Notes under the pieces: generated by a model
The model's input: the letters and a program-made list of their open reading frames with translations, nothing else
The model's database searches: none
What the model was told of the DNA's origin: nothing
Translations under genes and position numbers: made by a program
Shown here: positions 46,019 to 55,948 of the stretch, piece after piece
Numbering within the stretch: position 1 is the stretch's first letter
Layout: each line of letters starts with the position of its first letter
Source of the DNA: Solanum dulcamara
Taxonomy: Eukaryota; Streptophyta; Magnoliopsida; Solanales; Solanaceae
Direction of reading: 5' to 3'
NCBI RefSeq assembly: GCF_947179165.1
Contig: NC_077242.1
Span: 3,162,001-3,226,000, forward strand
Length of the DNA stretch: 64,000 nucleotides

Positions 46019-48081
46019 ATTTCATAAAATAATTTACAATCACATAAAACTGACGATTTCAGAATTGTTTTAAGTCACAATTTTTTAATTTTTTGTTAAA
46101 AAATATTATGTCATGTTAAATTGTTAATAAATTCGGACAGAAAAAGTGTTTCATATTAAGTGAATTTGTGAGACAGTGCGTATATATTAAGAAAAACATA
46201 ATTTGAACTATGTTTTACACTATTATCTTTTGTAAAATCATAAATATAACTTTACAAGTAATATGAGTTATCTCCTAAAAAATATAAAACTTCAATAAAT
46301 AAAAAAACAAATATAAAAAAAATTCAAACATCTATTTTAAATTTTAACGGGGAGTACTTTGCAATTTGATTCTTTGAATACTTATCAGTTTCCCAATTAT
46401 TGCTCTACTCCATTGCGGCACCCCCGTATTTATATAATTTTATTTAATTTTAAATAGTAAAAGTTATCACATTAACTGAAACAAAAAATATATACTAGTA
46501 TTATCTCACCAATTAAGTCTGTGAATATTTATTCTAGGTTATCAAGCCCTAATAACATCATATCATTAGTCAGAATTTTCAATAAAACTTTTTAAATGTA
46601 ATATAGTAAACACATCAAAATTTAAAAGAATCCAATATCATAATATGAATATAAAAATAATTTTAATCACTTTCCTCTAAATTCTAATGGAGTTTCAATC
46701 CGCACAAATTTAAATTAATCAAAATTTTTAATATAAATATCAAATAAAAATTCACAAAAAAAAAACAAAATAAGAACTCCATCAAACAATATACTGAGGT
46801 GCCACCGCATGCGCACCTTAGAAAAATAAGAGAATATGGTAAAAACCTGCTGATGCGCGCGGTAGCGGCCATGCCATCTGATTATTTGCACTAAAAAGTT
46901 AAATATAAAGTGTATAATATTTTATGAAAGTAATTATAATTTTTTTTTAATTTTTTCATTCGATATTCGGTTCTCGTATTGATATTTCGACAAATTTAGA
47001 TTCACAACAAAAAATTTCACTTTAGAGATGCAGCACAACATATTAAAAAATAATTTTATATTTACAATTTTAAATTTTAAATCTCTGATTAAAAATGAAA
47101 CAAATACGCATAGTCCACCACACTTTTTATTGACAATTATAGAAAATGCATTTTCGGATATACTTCTATGCAAACCTATTTCCCGAGGCATAGCTCCAGA
47201 AAACAAGTTATGATGCAAAAAATGGGTAGTTCTCTCCAAATCGTCCTCCAATTCTTATCTACTGAGAAGATATCAGCAGCTTTTAATGGTGCCGTCAGAC
47301 TGTTCATCAGGTTCTTTGAACTATCTCAGCTTAAGCTCTTCGTCGTGAAATATAAATTTATGAAAACTGAAACAAATAATACATATAAAATGAATCTATA
47401 AAATCACAAATACAATGAATTTAATGTTAAAAATTTAAAAATTTAAACTCAGCGGATGAATCGGAGTGCATGTTCTTGAAATTCTAATTAACTATTTACT
47501 GCTTTTGTATGACGTGCAATCAGGTATAAGAATTATTATTTTTCTAGTTTTAACAATTCAATACTGATTTTTTTTTAATGAGGTTGAATTCTTAATATAA
47601 TTCTATAAGTAATAAGTTGTCAAATTTTAATTAAACATACGTGTTAGAATCATAAAATATGATTTAAGAAGTTGATAACTTGGTATATCCCCTTTTAATG
47701 TGTTTGTTGTAGTCCTTGAAAATTTATGAAGAAATAAAATAGATACTTTATAATTCACTTTGTTCAATACTTTTTGACTATTAATTCATATTTTTGACAG
47801 AATATTATTCTAACTTATCAAAGATTAAAAGAAAGAAAATACAAAAAAAGTTTAAAAATATAAGAAGGCAAAAAAACGTTTTCTTGATTTCTCCTATTTG
47901 AATGAGGTTAAGAAAAATAAAATAATATATATATTATTTTTAAAATTATTTTTTTAATCATAAATAATTAATTTTTATTTATAAAAATATACACATAATT
48001 TGTTCTTCATAAATATTGAGGCCTATGCATTGAGCCGGCCCTGCATGCAACTGATCTCTGCCTTGCTTCTTTTGTATCGTT
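46019..48081. other. AT-rich intergenic DNA
   Basis: Very AT-rich, with no gene I can support. A more GC-balanced island at 47110-47350 gives a short minus-strand translation with a HHNLFSGAMPREIG phrase that hints at a decayed coding fragment but is too short to assign. Confidence 0.4.
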
Positions 48082-48086
48082 GATTT

Positions 48087-48597
48087 TGTTACTCCTTCTG
48101 TATTAAGGTTAGCAAACCAGAAACAATAAAGATGAAAATAAAAAAAATAGTATCCGAGTCCACAAAATTCAATGTGTGTCCTTAAGGAATTTAATTCGCT
48201 CACTGTACCCGACGTTATGGATTATTTCCACCCAAGATAAAACGGATAAACTATTAAAAAAGTAACGATACCTCAAACTTCAATAATTTCAGCGAACTCA
48301 AAAGTCAACAACAAAATCACGCAAAGACTCAACTTTGTTTGAAAGAAAATATATATGCAGAAGAATGAGAAATTTTGATGTTTAAAAATGATAGAAAAAT
48401 CCTCTATTTATAAACAACAAATGTAGTGTGAATAGGTGTTTATTGTGGCTTATCGAAACATACACAACCCTTCTCAAAAGTCACAATCTTTCAGAAAAGT
48501 CGCAACACTTTTTAAAAAGTCACAACTTTTTGAAAAAACACAACCTTTCGAAAAGTCACAATCTTTCATTTTTCATTCACACCTTTAAAACCAAACA
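48087..48597 (-). repeat. 3' LTR of the deleted copia element
   Basis: 511 bp, about 90% like the other copy by eye. Minus-strand TATA-like TTTATAAATAGAGG lies near 48400, and a run of related GTTGTGACTTTT motifs is found near 48480-48570. Confidence 0.75.
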
Positions 48598-48879
48598 ATC
48601 CCCCATATGAATGGGGAAATGCCTATTGTTAAAACATGTGCATGAAAAACTGTGTGATTTATAAGTAAGAATTAATTGCATCTGGATACGTAGGTTTTCC
48701 TTTGAACTTTCTGTAGTGAACATATTTTTGCAAAAAGAGATTCATACTCTCCACCTCTATCATTCTTATCCTTTTTATCTTTTTACCTAACTGATTTTCC
48801 ATTTCAGTTTTGTATTACCTAAATACTTTTATTGCTTCATCATTACCACTCAACAAATAGACATAACAATAGTGCAATT

Positions 48880-51847
48880 TGTTATATCCCATATTTTTTT
48901 TATTTTCACAATAGGACATTTTTGGGATAACGGTAACAAGTCAAGGGCAAGGCTATGTTTGATTTTGTTGGATACATAATTCTTATGACTAAATTGGAAT
49001 TTGGAAATATTGGAAAAGTTTAAGGGTAAAATTGGAATTTCACATGTGGAAATACTATAAAAGGTTAAGGACAAAATTGGAATTTCACATATGGAAATAC
49101 TACAAAAGGTTAAGGACAAAATTGGAATTTCAACTTGAGAATATTAGAAAAGGTGAGGGGCAAAATTGAAATTTTACATGGGAGTCATCATCCAATTCTT
49201 AGAAGATTCAAGAGAATTGGAGAAGATAGAAGTGAGAAAAATTGAGGAAAACAAAGAAGAAGAAGAAAATCGGCTAAGGAAAAAAATAGGGAGAAAATTA
49301 AAATCTTGCTCTAAAAAATATTTTCTCCTAGTATTCCTACTAATTCAAGGATCCTCTACAACATGATGAAGTTATTTTGGAAGATAGGAGCCTTGTTTGG
49401 TTAATTGGGTGTCTTGGTGAAGTGAAAAAGTTGGAAGGAAAAGGTAAGAATTAATCCAATTTCATTATGTTATGAAGTTTGTTTATGTTGTAGTAAGTAG
49501 AGATGTGTAGAATCCATGGAAATATGGAAGTTATATGGTTGGATTTGGACATATGAATAAGTTATGTGTATGTAAGATTGTTGGCAAGAAGACTTGAATT
49601 TTTGTGTAGTATTTTTGTGTAGTATTTTTGGTGTAGTATTTGAATAGTAGTATGATAAATATTTGATGTTGAAAATGGAAGTTGGATGAAATTAATTGAA
49701 GTTGGAAATATGGGTTAGGTGATGAGATGGAAAAAATTAAGGTTGTATAGCTTGTTAATTATTGTTGTGATTCTTGGAACATAAGGGAAGCTTAAATGGT
49801 TTAAGTTGGTATTAAAATGGATTGTAGGGAATTATGTATTTTTAGTATGATTTTATAATATTATGGAAGTAAAGTTGTTCAAGTATGGATTGTTGTTGTT
49901 GATTATGAAGTTGAAAGAAGGAAATGAATTTGATTATGGAGTTGAAAGAAGAAAATAAATTGTAATAGTTCTGTTGCATTTATGGAATTTTTGGGTGAAA
50001 TATGGAATTGAGGAATAATGGAATAACTTACTTGGAATATTTTTCACCTATGTTTGAATGGGTTTAAATTAGTTATGAACATGAAATATTCATATTTATT
50101 TGGAAATGCAAAGTTGGGTTGAAAGTTATTGCATTAGTTGGAAAAGAAATCAATTTATGTTATGGTGCGTTTTAAATTGATTGTTGATGGTATCGGTGTT
50201 GTTGTTGGCTTGGTTGTTGATATGGTGGCCGAGTTGTAATCTCGGGGTTGTCATATATATAAGGGAGATGCTGCCGAAATTTTTTGTAGACAAATATTGG
50301 TAAAATTGAATTTTTAAAATCTTGTGAATAGTAATTGGTAAATGTGACCAATTGTAGATTTTGGAGGAAACGGGAGTTGAATTTGGACAAACGTGAAAAG
50401 CCGATAAGGTATGTAAAGCTTTTCATTTTCTTCTCTTGGCATGTCCTAGATGTAATAGGAGTGAATACGAACCTCGGGGATCACTCTACTCTTCGAAATC
50501 GACGCTCGAAAATTTCCCTTTTCTATTCAATAGAATTGAATTAGGTAATTATGAATAGTTTTGAAAAAATTGTCTAAACTTCTAGATTTTGCACAAATAA
50601 ATTCCGACTACCTTAAAACTCTTCTAAATAATGTTATAAGGTATAACACACGTGATTTGTATGCGCCACCTCATTTGACCGAGGTGGGCCCCACTATTCC
50701 GAATTTTTCTTTGTTATTCCGTTTGGATTATGTTAGGGAAAATTTGAAAGAAACTTTTTGCTATGCTTCCTAATATTATATGAATAATTATTCAGTTAAA
50801 TTTCCATAATATATTTGGAAGTATTTGTACTATTATTATTATTCAAGTTTCCTTTTATGATTTATTATCGAAATTATGCCATCGAGTCTGTATAAATATT
50901 TTGTAATTTAAATTGCATTTAGTTTCTCACTACTCTATTCGTGCATACTGTAACCATTCTTTCACTGAGCCTAGGCCAGGATATGTTTTCGTGCGTATTT
51001 CTCTGCATTGTTCGCCGTGTCCCGACGTGAGGGGGCAGGTATGACATGTACATGGGGTGGTAAATGTTATGCCACGGAGTTATGCTGTGTCATGTACATA
51101 TATGTTTGTGATATGATATGATTTGATATGGTCATCTGATATGATATGATTTGTTACGGAGATATTCCCTACTCTGGTGTTATGCTGTGCCGTGGTGGGA
51201 TGATGGGAGGGCAACCACACTTTGTTCACCGAGTCCATAATGGGGTCGGATATGGCATATGTCTGTGCATATATGGTTTGAGATTTTGATAAGCATTTTG
51301 AAATTCTAAACGTTGATTTCATGTTTTGCATATATTATTCAGATTATGATTTTATATATTACAGTGCATACTTTACATATTCAATACATTTTCCGTACTG
51401 ACCCCCTTTCTTCGGGGGGGCTGCATTACATGCCCGCAGGTACCGAAGTTCGATTTGCTGATCCATCTGTTTAGGATATTTGCTGCGTCGTTGACAGTGC
51501 TCCCTTGTTAGGAGCTTGTAATTTGGTACTGACTTTATCTCTGTATATTTGGATATTTTGGTCAGGGGTACGACGGGGTCCTGTCCCGTCATATGACTAT
51601 GCTATCATCTGTAGAGGTCTGTAGACAGAGTTATGTTGTGGGTTTTGTATATATGGTTTGGGTTTTGTGTGTTTTGTGACGGCCTATCAGCCCTCGTGCC
51701 TACATCTATATTTTTTTGGATCTATTTAGCAATTTGTTTCTAATCACTACCTTTGTTTATTCGGTTAAAAGGGCTAATTTGGGATAAGGGTACGTTTGGG
51801 TGATTAATTCGGGCACCAGTCGCGGCCTACGGGGTTGGGTCGTGACA
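48880..51847 (+). mobile_element. Solo LTR of a large gypsy-type element, 2,968 bp
   Basis: Starts TGTTATATCCC and ends GGGTCGTGACA, with CAATT on both sides (48875-48879 and 51848-51852). The last 11 bases are identical to the end of the gypsy LTR at 22098-22108, which suggests a related chromovirus family and sets its orientation. No coding domain, primer-binding site or second LTR is present, as expected after recombination between the two LTRs. It carries a short tandem repeat near its 5' end. Confidence 0.85.
48990..49165 (+). repeat. About four copies of a roughly 45-bp tandem repeat in the solo LTR
   Basis: The phrase AAATTGGAATTTCACAT followed by GGAAATACTA and AAAGGTTAAGG recurs at about 49030, 49075 and 49120, with a diverged copy at 48992. 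Confidence 0.75.
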
Positions 51848-52315
51848 CAATTGTCAATAAAAGTTATGAAATACTTTTTTTTCCACCACGAGATGATGTT
51901 GAATTCGTATCACAAATTTCAGCGTGAATCAATTCTAAGGGATCATTCTTTTCAATAGATTTACAAGAATACTTAGTATACTTAGATTCAACACAAACTT
52001 GACATTTTGATTTATTGCACTCAAAATTAGGTAAAACTTCTAAGTTGACTAGTTCTCACAAGGTGTTGTAATTGACATTTCTCAAACGTTCATGCCATAA
52101 ACAATTTGACTCAAGCAAATAAGAATGACCAGAAATATTGAGTTTGAAAAGACCCTCCGTGAGATTAATATTTTCCTACAAATATTTTGTTCTTATTTAT
52201 TACAACCATTGTTTAAAGTCAACACCTTGATAGTTATCCTTTCCAAGAGGACATTTCCATAACCTTCAATTTTGATTGTTGCAGAATTACCCATGAACAT
52301 TAAATTCCTTAAATT

Positions 52316-52827
52316 TGTTACTCCTCCTGTATTAAGGTTAGCAAACCAGAAACAATAAAGATGAAAATAAAAAAAATAGTATCCGAGTCCACAGAATTCA
52401 CTGTGTGTCCTTAAGGAATTTAATCTCCTCACTGTACCCGAGGTTATGGATTATTCTCTCCCAAGATAAAACGGATAAACTATTAAAGAAGTAGCGGTAC
52501 CTCAAACTTCAATAATTTCAGCAAACTCAAAAGTCAGCAACAAAATCACGCAAAGACTCAACTTTGTTTGAAAGAAAATATATATGCAGAAGAATGAGAA
52601 TTTTTGATGTTTAAAAATGAGAGAAAAATTCTCTATTTATACACAACAAATGGTAGTGTGAACAAGTGCTTATTGTGGCTTATCGAAACATACACAACCC
52701 TTCTCAAAAGTCACAATATTTCAGAAAAGTCGCAACTCTTTTAAAAAAGTCATAACTTTTTGAAAAAGTCACAACCTTTTGGAAAGTCACAACCTTTCAT
52801 TTCCATTCACGTCTTTAAAACCCAACA
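52316..52827 (-). repeat. 5' LTR of the deleted copia element
   Basis: 512 bp, minus-strand TGTTGGGTTTTAAAGACG start and a TGTATAAATAGAG TATA region near 52638. No primer-binding site follows; protease-region coding begins at once, so the deletion joined the LTR end to the middle of pol. Confidence 0.75.
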
Positions 52828-52832
52828 GATTT

Positions 52833-53813
52833 AATCTCAATTTGTTTCCACTTGTTAAATAGTATTGCTGAACTAACACAATCTTATTTCTTGGTTTGGA
52901 AACAGAAACTTCTTGTTGAGTTACTCCATTTATTTCAATTTATTTGTCTTATATTTTTTAAAATCTATTTCAAAAGAATGTTCTTTCTTTTTTGTTGGCA
53001 ATTCTTTAATTTAATTTTTATATATAACATGTTTAAGACAATAAAATTATTGATCATCTGAATATATCTGATTGACATTTCCATTTTATGTGATATCTTT
53101 TTTCATATAGTTTCTGCTACGAGTATTAATTTTTATGGTTGAGTTGTAAATATTCTCTACCAAGATATTTGTCGAACATCTGAATCAATATCTCATTGAT
53201 TTTACTCGAGGTAAGGAGGAATAGCATATTCTTTCGATTTATCAAAAATAATTTTTCTGCCTGGTAAAGTAAGGATAAGAACTGCATATACAATATTCTA
53301 CTATGCTAAATTTAAATTGTTTGGTTTACATTGATAGCTTTTGTGATGTGAACCAATGAAATAGAATTAGTACCCATGGGTCATTTCTTCAACAAAATAG
53401 TCACCTTCAAGAAATTTTAAATTCAATATGGAGTTTCCCGTAGAATTTGAAACTCAAAGCGATAATTTTTATTTATTTTCACTTTATAAACAAATATATT
53501 TATTAGATTATGAAAATATTCCTTGGCAAAAATTCAGGAAATAAATTAGTAAAATGATTAGTAAAGATCTGATAGACTAAAATAGAGCGTCTCATTTACT
53601 GTAGAAAGACGAAAGAGGGTCCATTTTAAAAGCAGGAAAAACTACAGCTGCCTATTATAAGTAGCCAAAACTTGACTGTCTCAGTTGAAAATGAAACGTA
53701 AAAAATTCCCCAATCTTACAAATTTAAATTTTGTCTACGATTGAAATTCAGTTTTTTCTCAATCCTACCTAATATACAATACATATTATACTTGATTTTT
53801 TTTTTCTATCGCC
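52833..53813. other. AT-rich intergenic DNA
   Basis: No gene seen. A TTACTCCATTTATTTCAATT stretch at 52921-52940 looks like a worn MITE end. The region just before 53814 may be the promoter of the small ORF. Confidence 0.4.
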
Positions 53814-54164
53814 ATGTCGGAAATCTCAGGATCACTATCACCATCATCACCATCATTGTCAATATCATCATTATCATCGTCAAAACAAGATGATAGTGCA
53901 CTTGTTCAACTAGTTTCAAAATCGACATCCGAGAGACTTTTGGGAAAGTATTTCGATGCTTTGGAGTTCGATTTTAATTATGAACAGAGTAGCATATGGT
54001 CTCCTTTAGTTGTTCCCAAAAGAATTTTCTTGACATCTCCATCCAAGTTATTGTACTCTGAAAAGGGAAATTATTACTGTTTAATCAAGAACCAAAAGGG
54101 TACTTCCAAGAAGTCATCACATTGGCTCAAAAATTGTATCAATTCTTGCTTCCGTTTATGGTAA
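53814..54164 (+). CDS. Small serine-rich protein of unknown function, 116 aa
   Basis: The ORF starts at an ATG preceded by a T-run and TATCGCC. The N-terminus is a Ser/Pro low-complexity stretch (SLSPSSPSLSISSLSSS) encoded by ATC/TCA-rich DNA. The rest is ordinary in composition, with LLGKYFDALEFDFNYEQSS, SPLVVPKRIFLTSP and a basic C-terminus (NQKGTSKKSSHWLKN). No signal peptide or membrane segment is visible. I do not recognise the family. Composition differs from the surrounding AT-rich DNA, and the middle section reads like real protein. It could be a complete small gene or the first exon of a longer one, since a GTAATT donor-like site lies at the stop. Confidence 0.45.
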   Translation: MSEISGSLSPSSPSLSISSLSSSKQDDSALVQLVSKSTSERLLGKYFDALEFDFNYEQSSIWSPLVVPKRIFLTSPSKLLYSEKGNYYCLIKNQKGTSKKSSHWLKNCINSCFRLW

Positions 54165-55487
54165 TTATTTTCATTCATATCCAAATTTAAAATTCTCTTG
54201 CTATTTCATCGATAGTGGCGGAGCCAGAATTTTTTCACTACTTTTTGTTGTCTAGATTGTTTGATGTGCATTTTCTTTTATATAAAGAGCGTGTTTGAAT
54301 CAGAAAACAAATTATTTTATGGAGATTCAATTTTGCTTTGTAGGTTGTAGCATCCTGAATAGGGGAAAAGCGTGAACAACATAGTTGCGGTGGAATGGTT
54401 GATATCTATTCACTCTTAATTAAGTTAGTCCTAGAAATGAAAAAAATCATGTTGAGAGTGTCGTTCTCTAAAATGAGCCTACAATGCCTGAATTGAAATT
54501 TAGTTGGATTTCAATGTAATGTGGATACCGAACTTGGAAAAAAAAAAGGGGGGTGTGGTGGGGCGGACATTTGCTACGGGATAGTTGAAGTAAGGTCTTG
54601 TTTAGAACCATTCCATGTTTGAAAATACTGAGTCCTTTTTTCTTCCTTTTTTTTTTTAATGGAGGCGGCTCCAATAATATAAAGCGGAGAAAAATAAAAA
54701 ATAAGGTTTCAAATCCTAACAGAAACAAAAAGTATTAGATAATATTTTCTCATTTCAATTTTGATGGATATAATTATTCGATATATGTATATTAATGAAT
54801 GAAACATATGCAAACTAGCATGAACATTATTGTAATATATATACACACATAATAGAAAGTAGGGGACCAGTGAACTAGCAAATTTTGGAACATAAGTACT
54901 CCCTTTGTTTCAATTTCTTCGTCATGTGTCGATTCGGTACAAAATTTTGAACCATCAATTTTTTTTTGACATTTTAATTCTTAAATATCCTCCTCTTATT
55001 ATTATTTTTTAAAAAACTTTGCTTCTCTTTTTTGTCCAGAGATTATTGTAGAACAAAGACCAATTTGCAGACATGTCACCGTCACGTATATTTAGAGAAT
55101 AGTAAAAGTTAAAAACATATTTGAATGGTATAGTGACCCTTCATCAAACATACTCTGAATAAGCTTACAAAAAAGAATTTTCAGTCTCTGGAATTTCAGT
55201 TAAAGTCGCAGATTTGCTTTTTTGATATTCAAATTTATTGCCCAGTTGCGTTATTCAAATTCTAATTTGCAATTAAAATTTATTTTAGCTTTTAAAGGCC
55301 GCAAAAAATGTGAGATAATATACCATGTCTGTAATGCACATAGATGGCTACCTTGATACATTCAAGGAGTTTATTTATTGCCTAAGCTGATATGCCCAAT
55401 AACCATTAACATTAAAAATTAATATTCTACATGTTTATAATAAGGTATAGTAATTATGTATTAAGATGGAATATAAATTACATCGAT
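54165..55487. other. AT-rich intergenic DNA with SINE and MITE scraps
   Basis: GTGGCGGAGCCAGAATTTTT at about 54217 is the usual start of a Solanaceae SINE family, but no clear body follows. A TACTCCCTTTGTTTCAATTT motif at 54898-54917 resembles a Stowaway end. No gene seen. Confidence 0.4.
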
Positions 55488-55492
55488 AAACC

Positions 55493-55705
55493 TGAAAGAA
55501 TTAAAGAGAGGAAGAGGATGAAATAAATATTTTCTGTGTCTTATTAATGGTATATACCTATGGTTTATATAGGAACATACAGTAGTTATAATAAAGACAA
55601 GTAGGGATGGGCTACACTTATTCTATTTGTACAATATTCTACTTGCCCATAATTACATGGGCATAATTATTTTTAAATGCATTAATTTAAATCTACTTGT
55701 GGAAG

Positions 55706-55771
<66 letters not shown>

Positions 55772-55948
55772 GAGGAAAGCTGTCCACGTGTGTGTCCACG
55801 TGTGTGTGTCCAAATAAGAAGGCTGAAGAGTTAAAACTCTTCAGCTTCTTCTTCTTTCTTCTGCGTTTTCTCTTCTCCTTCTTTAGGGTTTTCATCAGTT
55901 TTCTTCTTCCTTTCTTTTTCTGCTTTGTGGTAGTATTCTTCTCCAACA
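55493..55948 (-). repeat. 3' LTR of the young copia element (456 bp)
   Basis: Contains a (TA)n run at 55708-55760 followed by (GT)5, and two CACGTG G-box motifs (about 55785-55800) that could respond to bZIP or bHLH factors. The polyprotein frame runs about 118 nt into this LTR. Confidence 0.92.

Larger units (their letters stand above)
48598..52315 (-). pseudogene. Copia pol remnants split by the solo LTR
   Basis: On the minus strand, 52315 to 51853 shows a protease-region phrase (MGNSATIKIEGYGNV), then in other frames SNCLWHERLRNVN and CQVCVESKYTKYSC of the pre-integrase zinc domain, and the beginning of the integrase core (YFITFID). After the solo LTR, 48874 to 48598 continues with CYVYLLSGNDEAIKVF, TEMENQLGKKIKRIRNDRGG and EYESLFAKIC from integrase. 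Sequence then passes directly to the polypurine tract. Several stops and frame changes are present. Confidence 0.72.
48087..52827 (-). mobile_element. Internally deleted copia element with a nested solo LTR
   Basis: LTR-like copies of about 511 bp lie at both ends (48087-48597 and 52316-52827), in minus orientation with TGTTGGG/TGTTTGG starts. GATTT lies directly outside both ends (48082-48086 and 52828-52832), so this was one insertion. A polypurine tract (minus-strand CATATGGGGGAT) precedes the 3' LTR at 48598-48609. The interior keeps only about 750 bp of its own sequence: part of the protease region, the pre-integrase zinc region and part of integrase. The primer-binding site, gag, RT and RNase H are missing. 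The other 2,968 bp are a later solo LTR. The element cannot move on its own. Confidence 0.82.

Noticed and set aside
47028..47401. Minus-strand HHNLFSGAMPREIG phrase resembling a leucine-rich repeat
   Set aside because: Only one repeat-like phrase, with stops upstream and no further units. It could be a gene relic but cannot be supported.
48990..49165. Regular repeats that might suggest a CRISPR-like array
   Set aside because: Units abut without unique spacers and lie inside an LTR in a plant genome; they are a plain tandem repeat.
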